Shown in pieces: positions 1 through 5,444 of a stretch of DNA of 5,444 bases (within the stretch, counting starts at the first letter, position 1; each line of letters begins with the position of its first letter). The DNA lies in the NCBI GenBank assembly GCA_016184445.1, contig JACPCT010000250.1, positions 1 through 5,444 on the forward strand, written 5' to 3'. The stretch comes from Candidatus Tectimicrobiota bacterium. GTDB taxonomy: Bacteria > UBA8248. Position numbers and translations under genes: made by a program. Under the pieces are notes generated by a model that saw only the letters and a list, made by a program, of their open reading frames with translations, did no database searches and was not told where the DNA came from.

Positions 1-790
1 CATCACAGGCGCAGGGACGGACCCCAGCATCCAGGTGGCCGCAGTCCCCTCGGTGCGCATCTTCTTCATGAGCTTCCTCACCCGGCAGCCCAATCCTTTC
101 GCGGACGTCAACCTCCGCCTGGCGATGAACTATGCCATCGACACCGACCAGATCGGCAAGACCATCATGGGGGGGCGCGCCAACCCCATCGGCTCCCTCT
201 TCCACCCCTGGAACTACTCCGGTCACAACCCCAAGAGCCGGTGGCATGGCTTTGACCTCGCGAAGTCCAAGGAATACCTGAAGAAGTCCTCCTACAAGGC
301 GGGGGAGGAGGTGCCCCTCATCGCGACCGTGGGCCGCTACCCGGCCGACAAGCCGGTGTGCGAGGCCACGGCCGGCATGCTCCAGCGGGCGGGCATCAAC
401 GCCAAGTGCGAGGCCACGGCCTACTCCCTCTGGAACGAGCGGTTCAACGCCTACCAGGCCGGCAAGAAGAAGGGCCCGGCCGTCTTCATGCACGCCTTCG
501 GGAACGGCACCGGCGACCCGGGGCAGATCACCAAGGCCCTCAGCTCCTGCAAGGGCTTCCGCAGCCCCCACTGCTTCAAGGATCTGGACGCCCAGATCGA
601 CAAGGCCGTGGCGACCGCCGAGCCCGGGCAGCAGCAGGCCGAGTTCGAGAAGGTGACGGCCATCCTCAAGGACCGGGCGCTCTTCAAGATCTACTACCAG
701 ACCCACGACGTCTTCGCGTACCGCAAGAGCGTGGAGTTCACTCCGCGCCACGACGAGGCGCTCTACGTCTGGGAGGCGTCGGTGAAATAG
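1..790 (+). CDS. Family 5 (peptide/nickel-type) ABC transporter solute-binding protein, C-terminal part (5' partial)
   Basis: This is the C-terminal half of an extracytoplasmic solute-binding protein of the SBP_bac_5 family, which captures oligopeptides, nickel chelates or other small solutes and hands them to a Dpp/Opp-like permease. The first complete codon begins at base 2 and the frame is open to the window edge, so the real start and signal peptide lie upstream; the GTG at 35 is internal. Family signs are the segment NPFADVNLRLAMNYAID followed by GGRANPIGS, and near the end a stretch like the usual 'DALLDEA' region (FKDLDAQIDKAVA), then ILKDRALFKIYYQ and the closing VEFTPRHDEALYVWEASV. 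Family members are normally about 500-550 residues, so roughly half is missing. Four Cys codons (359, 407, 548, 572) could form disulfides in an exported protein. No permease or ATPase of the Dpp type follows; those genes, if present, must be upstream. The family call is firm; the substrate is unknown. Confidence 0.9.
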   Translation, partial: ITGAGTDPSIQVAAVPSVRIFFMSFLTRQPNPFADVNLRLAMNYAIDTDQIGKTIMGGRANPIGSLFHPWNYSGHNPKSRWHGFDLAKSKEYLKKSSYKAGEEVPLIATVGRYPADKPVCEATAGMLQRAGINAKCEATAYSLWNERFNAYQAGKKKGPAVFMHAFGNGTGDPGQITKALSSCKGFRSPHCFKDLDAQIDKAVATAEPGQQQAEFEKVTAILKDRALFKIYYQTHDVFAYRKSVEFTPRHDEALYVWEASVK

Positions 791-855
791 CCCCGGGCGG
801 CGGGTGCTTCAGGGTCCACGGGGGCCGGGCAGGCTCGCAGGACAGAGGGAATTCC

Positions 856-2106
856 ATGCCGAGACCGCACTACGAAACCCCGAAGGCGGAGAAAGAGTAC
901 ACCAGCTGCCTCACGGGCCCGCGGCCCGAGGAGAAGAAGAACGTCCGGCTCATCGCCCACACCGGCCTCACCGGCTGGGGAGACGGCATTCAGATCCGGG
1001 TGCGCGACGGCGTCTGCTACGTCAAGCGCACGGGGCTCTACGGCGAGAACGGGCTGACCATCCTCGACGTGTCGGACCCGAAGAAGCCGAAGATCATCAA
1101 GCAGATCAAAGAGAGCCCCTGGGGCCGCTCCCACAAGGTGCTCCTGGTGGACGACGTCCTCATCACGAACACCGAGGTGCGCCCCGGCTGCACCGACCCA
1201 GGCGTGAAGCCGGGCCTCCGCCTCTGGGACAACAGCGACCCCCGCAACCCCAGGTTCGTGAAGGACGTCGTGACCGACATGCCCGGCATCCACCGGCCCG
1301 TCTACGACCCCGCGCGCAAGCTCATGTACTCGGGCGGCTTCCGGGACGGCTACCGGGGCCGCGTCCTCCTCATCCACGACTTCAAGGACCCCATGAACCC
1401 CGCCTACGTCGGGGAAGCCTGGGTGCCCGGCCAGAAGGAGGGCGCGGAGGAGCCCGCCTGGGACCAGGCCCTGGTCGGCCCGCGCGGTTGCGACCTCCAC
1501 GAGGGCATCCCCCACGGCAACTGCGTCTCAGGGGCGCTCCGCAAGGGCGGCATCTGCATGTGGGACCTCGCCGACCCCGCGAAGCCCAAGTTCCTCTGGC
1601 GCCACAACCCCTACGAAACCCACGGCTGGTCCCCCGCCAGCCACACCTTCATCGTCCCGCCGGGCTCCGAGTTCGGCATCTCGGTGACCGAGACCCACAC
1701 CGTCAACTGCGCCCACCCCCCGGCCTTCGTCACCTTCTACGACCTGCGGAACGTGAACGTGCCGCTCCCCATCAGCACCTTCCAGCCCTACCCCATCGAC
1801 CCCGTCTCGATGCGCCCGGTGGACCCCTTCTGGTGCAGCCAGGGCTCGCGCTACGGCTCCCACAACGTCTGGCACTGGATGAAGAAGGACGACCTGCTTT
1901 TCGTCACCTGGTTCAACGCGGGGCTGCGCATCCTCGACTGGTCGAACCCCTTCGCGCCCAAGGAGGCGGGCTACTACATCCCCGCCGGGAGCAAGGAGCG
2001 CTTCTCCCCCCAGACCAACGAGGTGTTCGTGGACCGCGGGACGGGCCTCATCTACATCAGCGACCGCTGGGGCCTGGGGATGCACATCCTGGAGTACACG
2101 GGCTAG
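856..2106 (+). CDS. LVIVD-repeat beta-propeller protein, function unknown
   Basis: The product has 416 residues and is built of beta-propeller repeats of the LVIVD type. Six copies of a strand-turn unit of the form hydrophobic-x-D-x-(S/A/K)-(D/N)-P-x-x-P, some degenerate, occur near residues 67-80 (LTILDVSDPKKP), 121-134, 170-184, 233-246, 292-305 and 357-370. A last strand, MHILEYTG, ends the protein and would close the ring, giving about 6-7 blades. The start ATG at 856 is preceded by agaggga (844-850) with a 5-base spacer. The frame is open upstream into the preceding gene, but no hydrophobic signal sequence appears there, so the protein is predicted to be cytoplasmic, which is unusual because LVIVD proteins are often described as cell-surface proteins. 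It carries 15 His and 8 Cys, including C212-x2-H215-x4-H220-x2-C223 and H281/C285/H287. A metal-binding enzyme related in fold to the selenium-binding/methanethiol oxidase propellers is possible, but this is inference. It lies 65 bases after the binding-protein gene and may share its transcript. Confidence 0.85.
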   Translation: MPRPHYETPKAEKEYTSCLTGPRPEEKKNVRLIAHTGLTGWGDGIQIRVRDGVCYVKRTGLYGENGLTILDVSDPKKPKIIKQIKESPWGRSHKVLLVDDVLITNTEVRPGCTDPGVKPGLRLWDNSDPRNPRFVKDVVTDMPGIHRPVYDPARKLMYSGGFRDGYRGRVLLIHDFKDPMNPAYVGEAWVPGQKEGAEEPAWDQALVGPRGCDLHEGIPHGNCVSGALRKGGICMWDLADPAKPKFLWRHNPYETHGWSPASHTFIVPPGSEFGISVTETHTVNCAHPPAFVTFYDLRNVNVPLPISTFQPYPIDPVSMRPVDPFWCSQGSRYGSHNVWHWMKKDDLLFVTWFNAGLRILDWSNPFAPKEAGYYIPAGSKERFSPQTNEVFVDRGTGLIYISDRWGLGMHILEYTG

Positions 2107-2123
2107 AGCGGCGCCGGAGGCCC

Positions 2124-2178
2124 GCCGGCGGCGAGAAAGAGGGCGGCGGCGCCCGCCGCGGCCCCTCGCGCCGCCGGC
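2124..2178 (+). terminator. GC-rich imperfect inverted repeat after the propeller gene, possible terminator
   Basis: Arm GCCGGCGGCG at 2124-2133 is exactly complementary to CGCCGCCGGC at 2169-2178. Within the loop a second small hairpin can form (GGGCG at 2141-2145 with CGCCC at 2150-2154, loop of four bases). It starts 17 bases after the stop codon of the propeller gene, the usual place for a terminator. There is no T-run after the right arm, so it does not fit a classical intrinsic terminator; it may act with Rho, protect the 3' end of the message, or arise by chance in such GC-rich DNA. Confidence 0.35.
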
Positions 2179-2211
2179 TCTCGCAGCGCCCCCATCCGCG
2201 GATCGGAGAGG

Positions 2212-2240
2212 TTTTCTATCCGGGGCGGCTCTGCTATATT
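2212..2240 (+). promoter_or_regulatory. Candidate sigma70-type promoter with extended -10 for the importer operon
   Basis: TATATT at 2235-2240 differs from the -10 consensus TATAAT at one position and is preceded by TG at 2232-2233 with one base between, as in extended -10 promoters. A weak -35 match, TTTTCT (2212-2217), lies 17 bases upstream. The site sits in the only AT-enriched stretch of the gap. A start of transcription near 2247 would leave a leader of about 75 bases before ATG 2323. Extended -10 promoters tolerate a poor -35 element, which fits what is seen. The sigma factor of the host is unknown. Confidence 0.45.
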
Positions 2241-2322
2241 TCCCGCTCCACCCTAGCCGTCTGCGTGACCGCCATAGGGGCAAAGGATTTCCCAACCCAT
2301 CTCACAGTGGGGAGACAACACC

Positions 2323-3339
2323 ATGTGGAGCCGGCTGCCGCCGATACTCGCCGCGATGCTCTTCTCCCTTTCCGTCCCGGGCTCTCCATCCTTGGCGGCG
2401 GACAAGGTCACCCTCACCCAGCCCGTGGACAGCCTGAGCTTCTTCCCCATCTACGTGGGCCGGGCGAAGGGCTTCTTCCAGAAGGAAGGCCTCGAGCTGG
2501 ACGTGAAGGCCACGGCCGGCGGCGGCCCCCACCTGACGGCCGTCTTCGCCGGGAAGGCCGAGTTCACGGCCAGCCCCGGCACCTACCAGATCAACGCCCT
2601 GAACGAGGGCAAGAAGGTGGTCGGCTTCGTGGATCTCCTCCACCGCAACATCATCGGCATGGTGATCCACAAGGAGGCGGCGGCCAAGGTGGGCATCAAG
2701 CCCGGCATGCCCCTCATGGAGCGGGTCAAGCGGGCGAAGGGCCTCACGGTGGGCATCACCCGGCCCGGCGCCCTGACGGACGACCTCGCGCGCAACATCT
2801 TCGCCCGCGCGGGCCTGAAGGTGCCCGATGACGTGCGCATCATCAGCGCGGGAGGCGCGGGAACGATGTTGCCCGCCCTCCGTAACCGCAAGATCGACAT
2901 CATCACCATCTCGACGCCCCACCCGGAGACCATCCTCTCCGAGAACATCGGCATGTGGTTCGTGAACTGGGCGGCGGGCGAGGACCCCGCCATCAAGGAC
3001 TTCATGATGTCCACCCTCATGGCCTCGCCGGAGCTCATCCGGGAGAAACCCGACCTGGTCAAGCGGATGACTCGGGCGGTCATGAGCTCGCTCAAGTACA
3101 TCAACGAGACCTCGGTGGACCAGCTCACGAAGGACATGACCCCCTTCTTCGGCAAGTCGGTCAAGCCGGCCGCCCTGCGCATCTCGGTCGAGACGGTGAA
3201 GGCCGCCGTCAACCCCACGGGCAAGATGAGCGACGCGGCCGTCGCGACCACCTTCAAGCTCATGAAGAAGCCCGGCAAGCTCAAGAACCTCCAGAGCCTC
3301 AAGCGCAGCGACGTCTGGACGGACGACCTCGTGAAGTAG
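2323..3339 (+). CDS. NMT1/SsuA-type ABC transporter substrate-binding protein (NitT/TauT family)
   Basis: This 338-residue protein is the periplasmic binding component of the importer encoded by the next two genes. Residues 1-26 form a signal peptide: one Arg at position 4, a hydrophobic stretch at about 8-18, and a likely cut near SLAA-D (residues 23-27); there is no lipobox Cys. The mature part starts KVTLTQPVDSLSFFPIYVGRAKGFFQKEGLE (in two halves: a first beta strand, then the 'YVGRAKGFFQKEGLE' element at 44-58 that is typical of NMT1/ThiY/SsuA proteins). It continues with a ligand-pocket stretch (GGGPHLTAVFAGKAEF, 66-81) and the lobe-crossing segment KGLTVGITRPGALTD. Length is normal for the family. 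ATG 2323 has ggggag at 2309-2314. Known relatives bind nitrate, alkanesulfonates, taurine, thiamine precursors or aromatic acids; no residue here decides between them. It is followed after 61 bases by the ATPase gene, with a hairpin in between. Confidence 0.93.
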   Translation: MWSRLPPILAAMLFSLSVPGSPSLAADKVTLTQPVDSLSFFPIYVGRAKGFFQKEGLELDVKATAGGGPHLTAVFAGKAEFTASPGTYQINALNEGKKVVGFVDLLHRNIIGMVIHKEAAAKVGIKPGMPLMERVKRAKGLTVGITRPGALTDDLARNIFARAGLKVPDDVRIISAGGAGTMLPALRNRKIDIITISTPHPETILSENIGMWFVNWAAGEDPAIKDFMMSTLMASPELIREKPDLVKRMTRAVMSSLKYINETSVDQLTKDMTPFFGKSVKPAALRISVETVKAAVNPTGKMSDAAVATTFKLMKKPGKLKNLQSLKRSDVWTDDLVK

Positions 3340-3351
3340 GCCCTTTTCCCC

Positions 3352-3381
3352 CGGGCCGGCCGTCCCGCCGCGCCCGGCCCG
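3352..3381 (+). promoter_or_regulatory. Hairpin between binding-protein gene and ATPase gene
   Basis: CGGGCCGG at 3352-3359 pairs perfectly with CCGGCCCG at 3374-3381, with a 14-base loop. It lies 12 bases after the binding-protein stop and ends just before the ribosome-binding site of the ATPase gene. In binding-protein-dependent transport operons, a hairpin at this point often protects the upstream message or causes partial termination so that the binding protein is made in excess. That role is inferred from position only. No T-run follows the right arm; a short T4 lies before the left arm. Confidence 0.4.
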
Positions 3382-3384
3382 TGG

Positions 3385-3391
3385 GGTGGAG
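3385..3391 (+). promoter_or_regulatory. Ribosome-binding site deciding the TTG start of the ATPase gene
   Basis: The sequence ggtggag is a good partial Shine-Dalgarno match and stands 9 bases before the TTG at 3401. The alternative GTG at 3386 lies inside this site and has only GC-rich sequence without a purine-rich motif upstream, so the TTG is the better start. Confidence 0.5.
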
Positions 3392-3400
3392 TTCAGCCCG

Positions 3401-4180
3401 TTGAGCGCATTTCTGTCCATCCGGGGCCTGGGCAAGCGGTTCCTCTCGCGGGGGACCGTCGTCCGGGCGATAGAGAACTTTTCCCTGGATATCGAGGAGG
3501 GCGAGTTCGTCACCATCGTGGGGCCCAGCGGATGCGGCAAGAGCACCCTCCTGAACATCCTCGCGGGCCTCTACCCTCCGAGCGCCGGCGAGATCCTCTT
3601 CGAGGGGAGGCACGTGCGCGGGCTCAACCCCGAGATCGGCTACGTCACCCAGCAGGACAACCTCCTGCCTTGGCGCACCCTGCGCAAGAACGTCCTCCTC
3701 CCGATCGAGTTCCGGGGGGGCTCCGCCTCCGGCGGAGCGGAGGAGCGCGTCGGCGCCCTCATCCGCAAGGTGGGGCTCAGCGGGTTCGACAACCACTACC
3801 CCCACGAGCTCTCCGGCGGGATGCGCCAGCGGGCGAACATCATCCGCACCCTGGTCTACAACCCGCGCGTCATCCTCATGGACGAGCCCTTCGGCCCCCT
3901 CGACGCCCAGACGCGCCTCACCCTGCAGAACCAGCTTCTCGATCTCTGGAACGACGAGCGAAAGACCATCATCTTCATCACGCACGACCTCACCGAGGCC
4001 ATCTCCCTGGCCGACCGCGTGGTGCTGATGACGGGCCGCCCCGGCACCATCAAGAGCGTGACCCCCATCCGGATTCCCCGGCCGCGGGACGTCTACCACA
4101 TCCACCGCTCCGAGGCCTACCGGGAGGTGTACGACAAGCTGTGGGAAGAGCTGCGGGTGGAAGTGGCGAGGGTCATGTGA
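3401..4180 (+). CDS. ABC transporter ATP-binding protein (NitT/TauT family)
   Basis: This 259-residue cytoplasmic ATPase powers the importer. All nucleotide-binding motifs are intact: Walker A GPSGCGKST (residues 41-49), Q-loop at Q84 in the segment TQQDNLLPWRT, signature LSGGMRQR (137-144), Walker B VILMDEPF (157-164) with catalytic E162, D-loop GPLDAQ, and switch His at 195 (ITHD). The LLPW element after the Q-loop and the GMRQR form of the signature are typical of SsuB/TauB/NrtD relatives. The start is taken as TTG 3401, supported by ggtggag at 3385-3391; GTG 3386 in the same frame would add five residues and cannot be excluded. The linker at residues 106-116 is a Gly/Ser/Ala-rich stretch encoded by a G7 run and a small palindrome (3720-3738). 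The stop TGA overlaps the permease ATG (TGATG), which indicates translational coupling. The substrate cannot be told from the ATPase. Confidence 0.95.
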   Translation: MSAFLSIRGLGKRFLSRGTVVRAIENFSLDIEEGEFVTIVGPSGCGKSTLLNILAGLYPPSAGEILFEGRHVRGLNPEIGYVTQQDNLLPWRTLRKNVLLPIEFRGGSASGGAEERVGALIRKVGLSGFDNHYPHELSGGMRQRANIIRTLVYNPRVILMDEPFGPLDAQTRLTLQNQLLDLWNDERKTIIFITHDLTEAISLADRVVLMTGRPGTIKSVTPIRIPRPRDVYHIHRSEAYREVYDKLWEELRVEVARVM

Positions 4181-5079
4181 TGACGCAGGAAGTCCAGTCC
4201 CGGCCCCCCGAGGAAGTCCTCATCCCGGCCGGACTCCAGGGCCTGCGGCTCCTCATCTGGCGGATCCGCCGGACCGAGGAACTGCGCTGGGCGCGCGTGG
4301 CCCTGCTGCGCGTCCTCTTCGGCATCGTCATGGTGGCGCTGTGGGAGGGCGTCTCGGGCCGCTTGATCGACCAGCGGATCATCAGCAGCCCGGGCGCGCT
4401 GCTCGAGGCCTTCCTCGACCTGGCCGGCCCGGACAACCCCGACGGCACCCTCTGGACCCACTTCGCCTACACCATGGAGAACACCTTCTGGGGCTACCTC
4501 GCGGGCGCCCTCCTGGGCATCCTCTTCGGCTTCATGCTGGCCGAGGCCGAAGTGATCGCCCAGGTCATCGAGCCATTCATCATGGCCTTCAACGGCGTCC
4601 CCCGCATCGCCTACGCGCCGCTCTTCATCGCCTGGTTCGGCATCGAGCGCCAGCCCAAGATCATCCTCGTCCTGACCATCGTCTTCTTCCTCTGCTTCGT
4701 CAGCACTTTCTCGGGCATCCGCAGCGTTCCCCAGGAGCTCGTCAACGTGGCCCGCGTCCTGGGCGGAAGGAAGGCGGACATCCTGCGGAAGGTGGTGCTT
4801 CCCGCGGCCTCGCCCTGGATTTTCAGCGGCCTGAAGATCAGCATTCCCTTCGGCATGGTGGGCGCGATCGTGGGCGAGTACATCATCGCCGACCGGGGGC
4901 TGGGATACCTGCTCCAGCGCTACAACAACGAATACTTCACGACGGGGATCATCCTCGTCATCTTCATCCTGATGTTCTTCGTCGTGGCCGTGAACCAGCT
5001 GCTCAACTGGGCCGAGGGGCGGATGCTCCGCTGGCGGCCCACGGGCCAGACCGGCCAGGAAACGGCCATCCCCAACTAG
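4180..5079 (+). CDS. ABC transporter permease, BPD_transp_1 (SsuC/TauC type)
   Basis: This 299-residue inner-membrane protein forms the translocation channel, presumably as a homodimer, since only one permease gene is present. Hydrophobic segments lie near residues 40-58, 103-121, 130-153, 161-178, 213-236 and 256-275, giving about six membrane spans. The cytoplasmic EAA loop that docks on the ATPase is visible at 186-208 (ELVNVARVLGGRKADILRKV then VLP), with the conserved Gly195 and Leu207-Pro208. FNGVPRIAYAPLFIAWFG (137-154) and VGEYIIADRGLGYLL (231-245) are characteristic of the SsuC/TauC group. The N-terminal cytoplasmic tail of about 39 residues is hydrophilic, with an Arg-rich end (WRIRRTEELRWAR). 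ATG 4180 overlaps the ATPase stop by one base and has gagggt (4168-4173) six bases upstream; GTG 4177 is a less likely alternative. Confidence 0.95.
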   Translation: MTQEVQSRPPEEVLIPAGLQGLRLLIWRIRRTEELRWARVALLRVLFGIVMVALWEGVSGRLIDQRIISSPGALLEAFLDLAGPDNPDGTLWTHFAYTMENTFWGYLAGALLGILFGFMLAEAEVIAQVIEPFIMAFNGVPRIAYAPLFIAWFGIERQPKIILVLTIVFFLCFVSTFSGIRSVPQELVNVARVLGGRKADILRKVVLPAASPWIFSGLKISIPFGMVGAIVGEYIIADRGLGYLLQRYNNEYFTTGIILVIFILMFFVVAVNQLLNWAEGRMLRWRPTGQTGQETAIPN

Positions 5080-5114
5080 GAGGCCCGCGGCCCCTCCACG
5101 GGAGGCGGGCCTCC
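5079..5114 (+). terminator. Perfect-stem hairpin at the end of the permease gene, possible terminator
   Basis: GGAGGCCCGC at 5079-5088, beginning with the last base of the permease stop codon, pairs perfectly with GCGGGCCTCC at 5105-5114. Inside it CTCC (5094-5097) can pair with GGAG (5101-5104), leaving the loop acg. No T-run follows, so it is not a textbook intrinsic terminator. A second smaller repeat follows at once (CGCCC 5115-5119 with GGGCG 5130-5134) and touches the ribosome-binding site of the next gene. It may reduce read-through into the SRPBCC gene or protect the importer message. Confidence 0.4.
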
Positions 5115-5150
5115 CGCCCGGCGCGCCGCGGGCGAGGAGGAGAGAACCGG

Positions 5151-5444
5151 ATGCCCCCTGTCGTCGTCCTGCAGCAGATCAAGGCCCCCGCCGAGAAGGT
5201 CTTCGCCTTCGTCGGGAACGTCTTGACCCACCCCCAGATCGCCCCCTTCTGCAAGGAGGTGCGGATCACCTCGCCCGGCGGCCACAAGGGCGCGGGCACC
5301 CGCTTCCACCAGATCTTCCACGACCGGCCCGAGTGCGATTCCGAGATCAAGGTCTGGGAGCCTCACTCCAAGATCGTCTGGCACAATTTCGTCGGCGGCT
5401 CCTCCAAGCCCGCCCAGATCATCACCTACCGGTTCGAGCAGGTG
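5151..5444 (+). CDS. SRPBCC-fold protein (START/polyketide cyclase-like), N-terminal part (3' partial)
   Basis: The visible 98 residues look like the beginning of a small SRPBCC (Bet v 1-like) protein, which binds a hydrophobic ligand in a deep pocket. The first strand, VVVLQQIKAPAEKVFAFVGN, ends in the characteristic 'APAEKVFAFV' helix start. It is followed by PQIAPFCKEVRITS, then a G-x-G-T-R-F-x-Q-x-F strand (residues 47-56), then strands around EIKVWEPHSKIVWHNF and QIITYRFEQV. Family members usually have 140-160 residues, so about a third is missing beyond the window. A strong Shine-Dalgarno, AGGAGG at 5135-5140, lies 10 bases before ATG 5151. The gene is 71 bases after the permease stop on the same strand and may be co-transcribed despite the hairpin in the gap. 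Function (ligand binding, cyclase or other) cannot be assigned; the fold call is based on pattern recognition only. Confidence 0.75.
   Translation, partial: MPPVVVLQQIKAPAEKVFAFVGNVLTHPQIAPFCKEVRITSPGGHKGAGTRFHQIFHDRPECDSEIKVWEPHSKIVWHNFVGGSSKPAQIITYRFEQV

Larger units (their letters stand above)
2107..2322. other. Non-coding gap between the propeller gene and the importer genes
   Basis: These 216 bases hold no credible gene. The first 75 or so are almost pure G and C and contain inverted repeats. The part from about 2200 to 2320 is distinctly richer in A and T than the rest of the window and contains a promoter candidate and the ribosome-binding site of the next gene (ggggag at 2309-2314, 8 bases before ATG 2323). 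The drop in GC marks this as the boundary between two transcription units. Confidence 0.6.

Noticed and set aside
35..790. GTG at 35 as a true start of the first gene
   Set aside because: The frame is open to the window edge with family-like residues before it, there is no signal peptide after it, and the protein would be half the normal length.
358..855. Upstream extension of the propeller gene in the same frame, starting inside the preceding binding-protein gene
   Set aside because: The extension is an Arg/Gly/Pro-rich shadow of the binding-protein gene, while ATG 856 has a good ribosome-binding site and begins the recognisable protein.
804..2831. A 675-codon open frame on the + strand overlapping the propeller gene, the non-coding gap and the start of the binding-protein gene
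   Set aside because: Its translation is dominated by Arg, Pro, Gly and His with no domain, and it runs across a non-coding gap; this is the expected out-of-frame shadow of GC-rich genes.
3386..3400. GTG 3386 as start of the ATPase gene
   Set aside because: It lies within the ribosome-binding site that serves TTG 3401 and has no purine-rich motif upstream; kept only as an alternative.
2302..3558. A 418-codon open frame on the - strand opposite the binding-protein gene
   Set aside because: Its composition is low-complexity (Asp, Val, His, Arg, Gly, Leu) and it lies antisense to a gene with clear family motifs; other long - strand frames in the window behave the same way.
3714..3738. Programmed ribosomal frameshift signal in the ATPase gene
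   Set aside because: The G-run abuts the hairpin without the usual spacer, and the zero frame encodes a complete ATPase with all motifs after this point.
1..5444. CRISPR arrays, tRNA or rRNA genes, insertion sequences, attachment sites, toxin-antitoxin or phage-defence genes
   Set aside because: No regularly spaced repeats, transposase-like proteins, terminal inverted repeats or structured RNA signatures were seen; the coding content is transport plus two accessory proteins.

Overview
The window is 5.4 kb of GC-rich bacterial DNA with strong G/C preference at third codon positions. Every real gene is on the + strand. Such base composition fits many environmental lineages (for example uncultured Tectomicrobia- or Rokubacteria-like groups, or GC-rich Proteobacteria). 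No rRNA, tRNA or other taxonomic marker is present, so the host cannot be fixed from sequence alone.

Layout: (1) bases 1-790, the C-terminal part of a family 5 (peptide/nickel type) extracytoplasmic solute-binding protein whose start lies upstream; (2) 856-2106, a 416-residue LVIVD-type beta-propeller protein with no visible signal peptide and many His and Cys residues; (3) a 216-base non-coding gap with a GC-rich imperfect inverted repeat and, further down, an AT-rich extended -10 promoter candidate; (4) 2323-3339, a secreted NMT1/SsuA-type solute-binding protein; (5) 3401-4180, its ABC ATPase; (6) 4180-5079, its inner-membrane permease, which overlaps the ATPase stop by one base; (7) 5151-5444, the first 98 residues of an SRPBCC-fold protein cut by the window end.

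Genes 4-6 form a complete NitT/TauT-type importer: a periplasmic binding protein, a single permease gene (expected to act as a homodimer) and a cytoplasmic ATPase. The substrate cannot be read from the sequence; nitrate, sulfonates, pyrimidine precursors and aromatic acids are all carried by relatives. The SRPBCC gene follows by 71 bases and may be co-transcribed. The first two genes look like the tail of a separate unit, since the only convincing promoter-like signal lies between the propeller gene and the importer.

The window looks mostly like ordinary transporter content. The less ordinary points are the propeller protein with its symmetrical Cys-x2-His-x4-His-x2-Cys motif, and the strong GC hairpins in three of the gaps between genes, one of which sits between the binding-protein gene and the ATPase gene.
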